A stretch of DNA of 64,000 bases from Nitrospirota bacterium (GCA_023476565.1 JAMCVZ010000053.1:1-64000), one strand, 5' to 3'. Counted from the stretch's first letter, positions 25,918 to 34,880 are shown. The notes: a model not told the origin generated them from the letters alone. Made by a program: numbers and translations.

Positions 25918-28025
25918 AACAGCGGTTGCTCTCCTTTATAGTCCTCTTTTACATCGTCTGCGGGCTCGAATGACAGGGTGAAGGCAGTGCCTTCGTTCTG
26001 CCTGCTCGAAACGCTTATACTGCCGCCGTGATCTTCTATTATCTTCTTGCTGATCGTGAGGCCGAGGCCGTTGCCCGTCGCCTTTGTAGTGAAGAAAGGC
26101 TCGAATACCCGTTCGATGTCCTTCTCGTGAATCCCCGCACCGCTGTCTTCAATATTGATATTAATCTTATCGTCAAATACGGTGGCTATCTTGAGGACCC
26201 CGCCGTTTTCCATCGCCTGGCAGCCGTTCGACAGTATATTTATCAAGGCCTGTTTGATCCTGACCCTTTCGCCTTTTATGTACAGCGGTTCCGAATAGTC
26301 TTTTATGACTTTTACATTGCTCTTCCGGAATTGATCTGAAAACAGTTTCAGGGAATCTTCGATCAGCGTGGTGATCTCGATCCTTTCCATGTTTGACGAG
26401 GGAGCATTCCTGGTAAAAGTGAGCAGCTCGGTTACCAGGTTATCGATCCTCTGTATTTCACCCGGCACTATCGCTGCGAACGTGTCCCTGAATTCCTCGT
26501 CAGCGTATTTTTCAGGCAGAAGCTGGGAGAAGGTCTTTATGGATGAGAGGGGATTTTTAATCTCATGCGCAAGCGTTGTGGCCGTCATGCCGACCGTTGC
26601 AAGCCTTTCGGTACGAAGCTTTTCCGCATAAAGGGAGGCGGTCTTCATGCTCAGGGCCGTCTCATTCGAAATAGTCCTGAGGAGATTGATATCCTCGTCA
26701 GTGAAGATATCCCCTGACTGCTTGCCGCCCAGTATCATTATTGCCTCCAATTCACCGTCGCTTATTATAGGCGCCGCAGCCTCTCCGCTGAAGGGCGCCA
26801 TATCTGCTGCAATGGCCTCCGCTCTGTCCGACTCAATGAATCCGGGCAATTCCTCTCTGATGATGATATCCCTCCTGTCTTTGAGAAGCCTGATCAGTTC
26901 GGAATCATTTCTTATTCTCAGCCGCTTGTACGTGCTCTCATCAGATGACTTATCTTTAGATTTCATGTGATATACTGTAACATAATATTTTCCCCCGGCC
27001 AATAAGAAATGGGCGTCTTTAATCTTCAAGGTATCTGCGATGAGCTCAACAATAAACTTTTGAATATCTTTCAGATATATTTTTGCCGAGAGCTCACGGC
27101 TTGCCTTTTGGATGACGGTATAATAGTTGTATGATGTCTTGTGGAAAAATTTGTTTATGATAATCTGAATTCTATTATTCAAAGGTGTAAAGAGAAGTGC
27201 GATTATAAACGCTGAAAGAAGATTGATCTTAAAGGACGATATCTTTGCAAATTCTGATACAATACTCGTTAAAGCAAATACAAGGGCAACATATAGACCT
27301 GTAAGGGTTCCTACTAAAATGGAGTAGGCCATTGTCTTTTTGATGACAATGTTGATATCGATAAGCCGATAACGGATAACTGCGTAAGTAAATGACAAGA
27401 AAAAGATTAGGACAAGAGGGTTCCCATAGGGAGGGATTGGAACGTTATACCATAGCGGGAAGTTTGTTGCACCACCTGCGAATCCTATAGCACTCCCTAA
27501 TAGGAGATATTTGGTATGGTTCCGCCTGTCCCCTGTTGATTTTTTGAATTCTCTAATCAAAAGAAAGAGGGCATATCCCACAAGGGAGAAAAACATTATA
27601 AGAAAGAAGTGGTAAAGGGGTCCGGGCTCAGGCCAGAATTGAAAAAATAATTTAGGTACGACATCTCGAACAAGGAGTGGTGAGAAATTAGCTACAAGAA
27701 ATAGCAATCCGAAAGCATGACTTATATAAAGAATGCCTTTTTTCTGATGGTCAATGACATTTAAAAAAGTAACGATGAAATAATAGTAATAAATGGGAAT
27801 GAGAATAGAGCCCGCTGTAAAAAACCTGCTCCAAAAAAGAGCGTCGTGCTTGGTAGTCGACATCAACCACTGCCAATAACCATAGCTCCAGAATGCAATA
27901 GACCAGCTGTAAGCGAGGTATGCTCTGTTTAGGCTCCGCGAGGTATTCTTGATGTAAACGAAGAAGCCGAACAAAGAGGATACGATAAAATTAATAAGCC
28001 CGCTAAGCGCAATGATTTGTAACAC
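25905..28025 (-). CDS. Membrane histidine kinase with multi-TM sensor and GAF domain
   Basis: Sensor kinase of 706 aa. The N-terminus has about eight membrane segments ending near residue 290, of the 7TM histidine-kinase sensor type (YAVIRYRLIDINIVIKKTM at the end of the bundle). A linker and a GAF domain at about 310-460 follow. The kinase core is complete: LAHEIKNPLSSIKTF, NILSNGCQAME, DSGAGIHEKDIERVFEPF and GNGLGLTISKKI. Start is GTG with GAGAGGAG at good spacing, 10 bp after the LuxD/methyltransferase stop. The membrane half is more AT-rich than the kinase half. PEP-CTERM PrsK kinases share this layout, but no PEP-CTERM genes are here. Confidence 0.9.
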   Translation of the reverse strand: MLQIIALSGLINFIVSSLFGFFVYIKNTSRSLNRAYLAYSWSIAFWSYGYWQWLMSTTKHDALFWSRFFTAGSILIPIYYYYFIVTFLNVIDHQKKGILYISHAFGLLFLVANFSPLLVRDVVPKLFFQFWPEPGPLYHFFLIMFFSLVGYALFLLIREFKKSTGDRRNHTKYLLLGSAIGFAGGATNFPLWYNVPIPPYGNPLVLIFFLSFTYAVIRYRLIDINIVIKKTMAYSILVGTLTGLYVALVFALTSIVSEFAKISSFKINLLSAFIIALLFTPLNNRIQIIINKFFHKTSYNYYTVIQKASRELSAKIYLKDIQKFIVELIADTLKIKDAHFLLAGGKYYVTVYHMKSKDKSSDESTYKRLRIRNDSELIRLLKDRRDIIIREELPGFIESDRAEAIAADMAPFSGEAAAPIISDGELEAIMILGGKQSGDIFTDEDINLLRTISNETALSMKTASLYAEKLRTERLATVGMTATTLAHEIKNPLSSIKTFSQLLPEKYADEEFRDTFAAIVPGEIQRIDNLVTELLTFTRNAPSSNMERIEITTLIEDSLKLFSDQFRKSNVKVIKDYSEPLYIKGERVRIKQALINILSNGCQAMENGGVLKIATVFDDKININIEDSGAGIHEKDIERVFEPFFTTKATGNGLGLTISKKIIEDHGGSISVSSRQNEGTAFTLSFEPADDVKEDYKGEQPLLWNS

Positions 28026-28035
28026 TAAACTCCTC

Positions 28036-29679
28036 TCATTTTATCGCAACAGCCAGGTTTGCCTGGTTGCCAAAAGATCGGATACAGCGAATATTTTTAA
28101 AACCAGCTTTTCTCAAAAGAAGAGCTATTTGCTTCTCGCTGTAAAAGCGATAGTGCCCCTGACTTTCTTTGATCCTTATCATACCCGCGCTGCTCAGCAG
28201 CTTCTTTGCCTTTTCTATATCTGCTTTCTTACGTATTTGTGAAACAAAGTTACGGTAGATTAAAGAAAGGTCGGCATAGGGTTTTAACGACGATACAACA
28301 AGAATTCCGCCAGGTTTGAGTATTCGGAAGCACTCTTTTAGAAGAAGGGATGGTGACTGCAAATAGGATATAAGCAGACTGCAGCAGATTTTATCGGCAA
28401 CCCCCTCTTTGAAACAAATATAGGTACCATTATGATGTTGCCTTTTGGAAAAGTCTACATCTCCGCTTAAGTAATGTAACTTGTTGAGGTATTCATGTTT
28501 TCCCATTTTCTTGAGGATATCTGCATGGCCTTTCTTGGCACTTTGTAACACGGCATCAACAATATCAACCCCTATATATGTCGGGAAATTGTCGATATTC
28601 TTTTCCATTATCCATGTTCCAAAGAAACCAGGTCCACAGCCGAGATCTAGGACGATATCCTCTTTGCCTATTCCTCCAAAAATATTTATGACATCTTCCA
28701 TATAGGCACGGAAATCAGGAATATGATCAATAAACGAATATTTTGTCAGGTACTTTTTCCAGAACAAGCTTTCTTGCTCTTTGATTATCTCACATGTCCT
28801 TAATCTCTTTTTTTCGAGGCGCTTTTGTGCTGCCTCCACACTGAGAGGAGGTTTTATTACATCTTTGTGATCGATCCTCTCCTTGTTGAGATATTGTTTA
28901 CAGCTCGTCACCGTCTGTCTGAATATGCACAGTGCTCCTAACGGGTTTTCGTTTATCTGGTGCAAGACATTTCGGATGATGTGAAGGCCAGATATTGCAT
29001 GTCCGCTACTCATGACCTTTTTAACATCTTCGATTTCCACCCATGCATCGTTATCAGCAAAGAAATAACCGGTAGGAATCCTAAGTTTTCTAAAATCGTT
29101 CAAAGTGCTTCTTATACTATGATAGTTATTAGTAATCGCATCTTCCATGAAATTAACACTTATTTGATAGCCGAAAATGTCAGAGAACTTCTTTTTTTTG
29201 AATTTCCCTCTTTTTACGAGATCTACGAGGTCCTCCCGGTATATGGACTTAAGAGTAGCTTGAAGGTTGACTATCCCGCCTATCCCCAACAGATATTTGA
29301 TCCTCCTGTCTTCAGTAGCGGCTTTCAAGGAGTATCTCCACGATAGGGATTTTGCGACAATGCCGATTGTTGGAGGATGAAAAGTCTTCGATACAAAATC
29401 AATGCTCGCTATAAGGTCTTTTTTCCCTCCGCTCAAGGTGAAATCGTACATATCACCGTCGCTCTCCCCCGGATGGCTTGTGCCATCATAGCGCAGGACA
29501 TCGAAGCCATTCATAGCTAAAAAATACGATAGCCCGACTGAATCACATTTGGTCTCTCCAAATGCGCTAGGAATAATGATAAAAGGCCTTTTTTTATCAG
29601 CAGGAGGGATGTGATCACATGCAGCAATGATTGTTTGCCCCGAGGGGGTTCTGTATGAAACAAAATCGGTTTTAATCAT
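28036..29679 (-). CDS. LuxD-like acyltransferase/thioesterase fused to a SAM methyltransferase
   Basis: A 547 aa two-domain protein. Residues 1-260 resemble LuxD, which releases myristate from acyl-ACP for bacterial bioluminescence. It has the unusual nucleophile elbow AxSxS (AKSLS, Ser111), Asp211 in ADNDAWV and His240 in LHQINENP, all at LuxD-like positions. Residues about 310-547 are a class I methyltransferase with motif I VLDLGCGPGFFG (343-354) and ILKPGGILVVSSL. The gene overlaps the ACP gene by four bases (ATGA). No luxC, luxE or luxAB is present. I infer acyl-ACP release or transfer coupled to methylation; the acyl chain and methyl acceptor are unknown. GC is lower than in the flanks. 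Confidence 0.85.
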   Translation of the reverse strand: MIKTDFVSYRTPSGQTIIAACDHIPPADKKRPFIIIPSAFGETKCDSVGLSYFLAMNGFDVLRYDGTSHPGESDGDMYDFTLSGGKKDLIASIDFVSKTFHPPTIGIVAKSLSWRYSLKAATEDRRIKYLLGIGGIVNLQATLKSIYREDLVDLVKRGKFKKKKFSDIFGYQISVNFMEDAITNNYHSIRSTLNDFRKLRIPTGYFFADNDAWVEIEDVKKVMSSGHAISGLHIIRNVLHQINENPLGALCIFRQTVTSCKQYLNKERIDHKDVIKPPLSVEAAQKRLEKKRLRTCEIIKEQESLFWKKYLTKYSFIDHIPDFRAYMEDVINIFGGIGKEDIVLDLGCGPGFFGTWIMEKNIDNFPTYIGVDIVDAVLQSAKKGHADILKKMGKHEYLNKLHYLSGDVDFSKRQHHNGTYICFKEGVADKICCSLLISYLQSPSLLLKECFRILKPGGILVVSSLKPYADLSLIYRNFVSQIRKKADIEKAKKLLSSAGMIRIKESQGHYRFYSEKQIALLLRKAGFKNIRCIRSFGNQANLAVAIK

Positions 29680-29936
29680 TTCGATATATTTCTCATGCTC
29701 TTATAAACGTAATCCGCAGCATCTTTTACGGTTACAAGCTTGGGGAAAACGGCACTTTCTTTGATGAGCTTGATATCAAATGCTTCTTCAATTTCCTGTG
29801 TGATCTCCAATATACCATAGGAGTCTAACCCGAGTTCGTCAACAAGTAGAGTAGATAATTTGATCTGGCCCAGAGGGATATCTAGGCTTTCAGATAAGAT
29901 GTATCTTACCCTCTCCTCTATTTCCCTATGTTTCAT
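29676..29936 (-). CDS. Acyl carrier protein
   Basis: An 86 aa acidic helical carrier protein. The phosphopantetheine site is Ser39 in DELGLDSYGILEI; Tyr replaces the usual Leu after the DS. Secondary structure order matches type II ACPs. GAGGAG precedes the ATG by about 10 bases. It overlaps the ketosynthase gene by 11 bp and the LuxD/methyltransferase gene by four, so the three are translationally linked. It is probably a dedicated carrier rather than the housekeeping AcpP, which normally sits with fabD, fabG and fabF. Confidence 0.92.
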   Translation of the reverse strand: MKHREIEERVRYILSESLDIPLGQIKLSTLLVDELGLDSYGILEITQEIEEAFDIKLIKESAVFPKLVTVKDAADYVYKSMRNISK

Positions 29937-31176
29937 TATTATTAAATCTCCTCAGCACCATGCAGGCATTATTATTGCCCACCCCAAAAGAATTCAGCAA
30001 TACAGTATCAAGACGCGCTCTTCTTGCCTTGTTAGGAACATAATCCAGGTCGCATTCCGGATCAGGATGCTTATAGTTGATTGTCGGCGGTATAAGATTA
30101 CTCTCCAGCGCCAGTACGCAGGAAACCGTTTCAATAGCACCAGAGGCCCCAGCGGTATGGCCAATCATTGATTTTATAGAGCTGATGGGTACATTGTAAG
30201 CGTGTTCTTTAAATACCGCCTTTAACGTCTTTGTTTCGGCCTTATCATTAGGTTGGGTAGAATTCCCGTATGCGCTGATATAATCAATCTCGTATGGCTT
30301 TATCTCGGCTTCCCTGAGAGTTGCTCGCATTACTTTTGCAGCCTGCACTCCTTCCGGCTCGGGCAGCACCATATGATATGCTCCGCAGTTAAAGCTGTAA
30401 CCCGCTATCTCAGCATAAATGTAAGCATTTCTTGTAAGAGCATGCGACAACTCTTCCAGGATGAGAACTGCTCCCCCCTCTCCAAGGACAAAGCCGTCCC
30501 TTTCCTTATCGTAAGGTCTGCACGCCTCTTCAGGCACATCATTCCTTTTAGATAGAAGCTGCAAGTTGCAGAAAGCGCTAAAAGTTATAGGAGTTATAGG
30601 GGCCTCGGCTCCACCGGCAAGTATGACATCTGCATCATTATTCTGGATAAGCCTGAATGCCTGACCGATAGCATTAGTGCCTGAGGCACATGCAGTGGAA
30701 ATAGCCAAATTCGGACCGGTTAAATCATGCATTATTGAGATATTGCTCGAAACGGCGTTAGTACTTACTTTTGGGATACTAAGGATATTTACTCTGTTAA
30801 ATCCCTTCTGGTATCCAGTAATGATTTGCTCCTCATGAAACAACACTCCGCCGAACACAGAGCCTATACTTATACCTATACGATTCTTATCTTCTCTCTC
30901 TAAATTTATACCTGAATCCTCTATCGCCATTTTTGCTGAAGCAAGGCCGAAATGAACAAATCTATCAACTTTTCGAACGGTGACTTTAGGGATAAAATTT
31001 AAAGGATCAAAATCATGCACTTGTGCGGCAATCTTTGTGTCTAATTTCGATGTATCAAAATCTTTAATAAGGCTAACACCTGATCTGCCCTCGATGTTTG
31101 CCCGCCAGAATTCATCCTTGCCTATACCATTTGGGGCAACGACACCGAGGCCTGTAATCACCACTCTACGACGCAT
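29926..31176 (-). CDS. FabF-like beta-ketoacyl-ACP synthase with His303 replaced by Tyr
   Basis: A 416 aa KAS II-type condensing enzyme, MRRRVVITGLGVVAPNGIG at the start. The nucleophile is Cys163 (STACASGTNAIG) and the second His is His340 (SMIGHTAGASGA). Where FabF has the first catalytic His (AHGTST, His303), this protein has AYGNST, so Tyr303. The gating-loop GFGGTN is GVGNNN. Numbering coincides with E. coli FabF. Such a change could alter decarboxylation, making it a chain-length factor, an acyltransferase or a weak condensing enzyme; which is not decidable here. It is first in the operon, with no strong Shine-Dalgarno. Confidence 0.9.
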   Translation of the reverse strand: MRRRVVITGLGVVAPNGIGKDEFWRANIEGRSGVSLIKDFDTSKLDTKIAAQVHDFDPLNFIPKVTVRKVDRFVHFGLASAKMAIEDSGINLEREDKNRIGISIGSVFGGVLFHEEQIITGYQKGFNRVNILSIPKVSTNAVSSNISIMHDLTGPNLAISTACASGTNAIGQAFRLIQNNDADVILAGGAEAPITPITFSAFCNLQLLSKRNDVPEEACRPYDKERDGFVLGEGGAVLILEELSHALTRNAYIYAEIAGYSFNCGAYHMVLPEPEGVQAAKVMRATLREAEIKPYEIDYISAYGNSTQPNDKAETKTLKAVFKEHAYNVPISSIKSMIGHTAGASGAIETVSCVLALESNLIPPTINYKHPDPECDLDYVPNKARRARLDTVLLNSFGVGNNNACMVLRRFNNNET

Positions 31177-31220
31177 CGTACATATTAATTAATAATTCCG
31201 TAAAAATTCAATTGTTTTTA

Positions 31221-31229
31221 TGCTATAAT
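31221..31229 (+). promoter_or_regulatory. Extended -10 promoter of the membrane GGDEF gene
   Basis: TGCTATAAT is a perfect extended -10 (TGnTATAAT). There is no good -35, which is common for extended -10 promoters. It lies 64 bp before the GGDEF ATG in the 116-bp divergent spacer shared with the ketosynthase operon. Confidence 0.5.
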
Positions 31230-31292
31230 AGCGGTTTCAAATAGCTTGAGGCTGGATTAATCGAATCGTAAAGCCTCGATAAAGGATCTGGA

Positions 31293-33173
31293 ATGAACCT
31301 TTTAGGAATAATCGGGTATCCTTTATTCTTTGTTGCTGCCTCAGAGATATTACTGGGATTCATCTTCCTTAAAAAAAATCCACGCAACAGCCCTGTAAAT
31401 AAAGCTGTTGCAGCATTATCTTTCTTTTTATCTTTATGGTGCATGTTTGCGGGTATTGTATACGTCCGTGCATCAATGGGACTGGATTACGATATTTTTT
31501 ACCGCGCATGCTGGATAGGCTGGCTTGCCGCACCGGCAGCATTTCAATTAGTCTTCTATTTGCGAGACGAAAAGAGCCGGAAAGCACGCTTGATAGGCAT
31601 TATCCTTTATCCTTTTTGGTTCATAATGTTTATTTTATGCCTTGTCACAGACCTTGTTGAAAAAGGCGCTTATTCACTGATTCCCTTTGTTGTCCGCCGA
31701 GGCCCTCTTGGAAATCCGGCCCGTTTTTTAGGGGCTGTCCTCCTCATATGGTTAACTTACGAGGTCTTCAAATTAAGAAAACAGAGCATGAGCCTAAAAA
31801 GAGCCCAGCTTAGTTATTTTCTTTTAGGGACCATACTACTGGCCGGAAGTGCAGCATTAGTGGAAGGCGTATTTCAAGTATTTGGAGGACTGGGGGTTGA
31901 ACCCAAAGTAGCCTCTTATGTCAGCCTCCCCTGGGCGGCTCTCACCTACTATTCAATTGGGCGTTACAGATTATTCGATATCCAGATAGCAATCTCGCGC
32001 ACATTAACAATCGTACTTTTTCTTACCGGGGCGGTAGCTGTCCATATCGGCTTGTTTAAACTACTGGAGCCCGTAATAGGCTCGATACCGGCAATTCTCG
32101 TCTCACTCTCGATTATCTTTTTTATTTTCCTTAAAACTCCATTAAAGAAGAAAATTGAGACCCTCATAAATGACATTGTTTTAAGGAATAAATACGGCTA
32201 TCAGGAAATTCTTAGAGAGTCCACCAGGGCCGTGGCAACCATTTCGGACCTGAACGAGCTGTTGAATTACATAGTCGTTATTATAGGAAAAAGCCTGAAG
32301 GTGGAGAGCATATGCCTGTTCATAAAAGAGGAAGACGGCTTGTATCATGCACATTGCAGTTGCGGGATCGATAAGAAGACGGCATCTGCGTATAAATTGG
32401 GGAGTGGCATTATCAACTGGCTCATGCTGACAAGGCAGGTATTTATCCGGGAGGAGCAGGAGATGTTAAAGACCCCCGAGAATTTCAGCGCAGTCTACAC
32501 AGACCTGGGAAAAATAAGCGCTGAATTGGTTATACCCTTGTTTCACAAGGGGGAGCTTGCCGGCATCCTGACCTTGGGATACAAAGGGAACAGAGAAATA
32601 TACGTTCAAAGCGACATCGATCTTCTGGAATCATTGGCCGACCAAGCCGCCATTGCGATTAAAAATATCAGGCTCTCAGCGGAAGCCATCACTGACGGAC
32701 TCACAGGGCTCTACGTCCATAAATATTTTAATATAAGGCTGCAGGAGGAAATAGAGCGCGCCAAACGGTACAGACATCCCCTGAGCCTGCTCCTTATCGA
32801 TGTCGATCATTTCAAGAGAGTAAACGATGCGCACGGCCACCTTGCAGGAGACAGGATATTGAGAGCAATTTCAAGATTGTGGAAAGATAATATCAGATCA
32901 GGCGATGTTCTATCCCGGTACGGCGGTGAGGAGTTCGCAGTCATATTGCCCGAAACATCAAAAGCGGATGCGGTAAAAGTAGCCGAAACCTTGCGATCCT
33001 ATACCGAGAGCGCGAGAGTTGACGGGATAAGAGTGACCATCAGCATCGGTGTTGCATCCATCGGGGAAGGGGATTTGGATTGCGATCGCAATAAATTAAT
33101 CAGAAATGCCGATAAAGCGCTCTATCTCGCAAAGCATAAGGGAAGAAACAGGACTGAACTTACAGACTGGTAA
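31293..33173 (+). CDS. Membrane GGDEF diguanylate cyclase with the same sensor type as the neighbouring kinase
   Basis: A 626 aa protein. About eight membrane segments span residues 1-280, a GAF domain covers about 310-450, and the GGDEF domain runs from about 460. The active site is GGEEF at 544-548 with RSGD as inhibitory site five residues earlier, so catalysis is likely. The end of the membrane bundle (SIGRYRLFDIQIAISRTL), the TPLKKKIETLIN linker and the GAF onset align by eye with the histidine kinase at 25905-28025 (IRYRLIDINIVIKKTM, TPLNNRIQIIIN). It is divergently transcribed from the ketosynthase operon. AAGGA lies eight bases before the ATG. Confidence 0.9.
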   Translation: MNLLGIIGYPLFFVAASEILLGFIFLKKNPRNSPVNKAVAALSFFLSLWCMFAGIVYVRASMGLDYDIFYRACWIGWLAAPAAFQLVFYLRDEKSRKARLIGIILYPFWFIMFILCLVTDLVEKGAYSLIPFVVRRGPLGNPARFLGAVLLIWLTYEVFKLRKQSMSLKRAQLSYFLLGTILLAGSAALVEGVFQVFGGLGVEPKVASYVSLPWAALTYYSIGRYRLFDIQIAISRTLTIVLFLTGAVAVHIGLFKLLEPVIGSIPAILVSLSIIFFIFLKTPLKKKIETLINDIVLRNKYGYQEILRESTRAVATISDLNELLNYIVVIIGKSLKVESICLFIKEEDGLYHAHCSCGIDKKTASAYKLGSGIINWLMLTRQVFIREEQEMLKTPENFSAVYTDLGKISAELVIPLFHKGELAGILTLGYKGNREIYVQSDIDLLESLADQAAIAIKNIRLSAEAITDGLTGLYVHKYFNIRLQEEIERAKRYRHPLSLLLIDVDHFKRVNDAHGHLAGDRILRAISRLWKDNIRSGDVLSRYGGEEFAVILPETSKADAVKVAETLRSYTESARVDGIRVTISIGVASIGEGDLDCDRNKLIRNADKALYLAKHKGRNRTELTDW

Positions 33174-33301
33174 CACCGGGCTCATCGGACCTCCGGGCAC
33201 TGGAAGGCCTTTATGTCTTAACTGCCTCCAATTCATTCAATCTATTCACGAAGGCCCTGTAATTTTCCTCCGGCCTGCCGTGCTGGTACATTACGCTTGC
33301 A

Positions 33302-34855
33302 TCAGCTTGTTATCCATTTGCGATTTTCCCGCTCAAGCAGTTGATAAGCCGCTGCCGGTCCCCAGTCGCCCGCTGCGTAATTCGGGAAATCTTCGGGGGG
33401 ATTGCCCTCCCATCTCGAAAGAATAGGATCGACGATTGCCCACATCTCCTCAACCGTGTCTTCTCTTACAAAGAGCGTCAGGTCCCCTCTCATGCAATCA
33501 ATCAGCAGTCTCTCGTAAGGGGGGTGGACCTTCATTTTGAATGTTTCGTTATAATTGAAAACCATATTCACATGGTAGATATGGCTTTCGGAATATGGGT
33601 ATTTCACCCCGAAGCGCAGCGCTATCTTTTCATCGGGCTGGATGGTCAGGATAATGATATTGGGTTCCAGGGTATCGCACGTACGCCCGAAGAGCTTTAC
33701 CGGGAGTTGCTTGAACTGCAGGCATATCTCGGTGATGCGCGTGGGCAGCCGCTTTCCTGTACGGATGTAAAACGGCACCCCAGCCCACCTCAGGTTATCG
33801 ATATAAAATTTGCCGGCGAAAAAAGTCGGGGCATTCGATATTGGAGAGACATTTTTCTCTTCCCTGTATCCGGCAACCGGCCTGCCCCGTATCGTGCCCG
33901 GCCCGTACTGTCCACTTACCATGAACTTATCTAGGTAACCCTCATCCATATGGTGGACGGCCCGGAGTATCTTTAATTTCTCATCACGAATGAAATCGGC
34001 CTTAAAGGCGATCGGCGGCTCCATCGCGATCAAACCGAAGATTTGCATGATATGGTTCTGGACAATGTCCCTCACAACACCTGCTCTCTCATAGAATGCC
34101 CCTCTGTGCTCGATCCCTATATCCTCGGCAACGGTTATCTGTACGTTGTCAATATAGTGCCGGTTCCATATCTCTTCGAATATGGTGTTGGTAAAACGGA
34201 AAAAAATAATATTCTGCACGGAATCTTTGCCGAGATAGTGGTCAATGCGGTATATCTGGTTCTCATCAAAGGCATCCAGCAGGATTTTATTCAATTCCTC
34301 TGCCGACCTCAGATCATGTCCGAACGGTTTCTCGACAATGATCTTCGTCCTGAACTCCCCTTTGGCGAGATTGTGCTCTTTCAGCTTTTTAACCACGAGC
34401 GGAGTAACCTGGGGCGGAAGCGCCATGTAGTAAATGACATTTTTATTGCCGTTTGAATCGGGAATTGCAATCTGATCAACTCTCTTGCGGAGCTCCCCGA
34501 ATTTTTCATCGTCTTCCAGATCGCCTGATAAAAAATTCAGGTATCCGCTGAATTCGTCCCACGTGCCCTCATCAAAAGGTTCCCTGCCGAACTCCCTGAC
34601 CGCCCCTTTTATTACAGTGCGGTATTGCTCATCGCTCAACCCGGTCCTGTCGAATCCCAGAAGAGAGAACCCGCCGGCAAGAACATTTTCCCGGAAAATA
34701 TAAAAGATGGACGGCAGGAGCTTTCTCTGGCTTAAATCACCGGCCCCCCCGAAAATGACCATAGTAAAGGGCTCAATCCTTTTCCCCTCAACAGGGATGT
34801 CGCACGTCTGCAAAAACCTGCTGTACATCATGTCGGGGCTTTCCATGACAGACAT
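33302..34855 (-). CDS. zwf: Glucose-6-phosphate 1-dehydrogenase
   Basis: First enzyme of the oxidative pentose phosphate pathway, making NADPH and 6-phosphogluconolactone. The nucleotide motif FGGAGDLSQRKLLPSIF is near residues 34-50, and the active-site RIDHYLGKDSVQNI near 197-210 includes the catalytic His. EKPFGHDL is also present. The 517 aa length is normal. It is the last gene of tkt-tal-rpiB-zwf; 6-phosphogluconolactonase is not adjacent, and gnd is 19 kb away. A 26-codon frame after the stop (MYQHGRPEENYRAFVNRLNE...) is unassigned. Confidence 0.96.
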   Translation of the reverse strand: MSVMESPDMMYSRFLQTCDIPVEGKRIEPFTMVIFGGAGDLSQRKLLPSIFYIFRENVLAGGFSLLGFDRTGLSDEQYRTVIKGAVREFGREPFDEGTWDEFSGYLNFLSGDLEDDEKFGELRKRVDQIAIPDSNGNKNVIYYMALPPQVTPLVVKKLKEHNLAKGEFRTKIIVEKPFGHDLRSAEELNKILLDAFDENQIYRIDHYLGKDSVQNIIFFRFTNTIFEEIWNRHYIDNVQITVAEDIGIEHRGAFYERAGVVRDIVQNHIMQIFGLIAMEPPIAFKADFIRDEKLKILRAVHHMDEGYLDKFMVSGQYGPGTIRGRPVAGYREEKNVSPISNAPTFFAGKFYIDNLRWAGVPFYIRTGKRLPTRITEICLQFKQLPVKLFGRTCDTLEPNIIILTIQPDEKIALRFGVKYPYSESHIYHVNMVFNYNETFKMKVHPPYERLLIDCMRGDLTLFVREDTVEEMWAIVDPILSRWEGNPPEDFPNYAAGDWGPAAAYQLLERENRKWITS

Positions 34856-34880
34856 AAGGAGTCCTTGCCTCTCTCAACCT

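Noticed and set aside
22385-28025. PEP-CTERM/exosortase regulatory pair PrsK-PrsR
   Set aside because: The membrane kinase layout is PrsK-like, but there is no sigma-54 response regulator, no exosortase and no exopolysaccharide genes nearby.
28036-31176. Part of the housekeeping fatty acid synthesis cluster or a lux operon
   Set aside because: No fabD, fabG, fabH, luxC, luxE or luxAB is present. The ketosynthase has an altered active site and the context is signalling genes.
33198-33290. A 26-codon minus-strand gene after zwf
   Set aside because: The reading frame is clean (MYQHGRPEENYR...) but too short to support, without recognised family or clear Shine-Dalgarno; noted in the zwf entry only.
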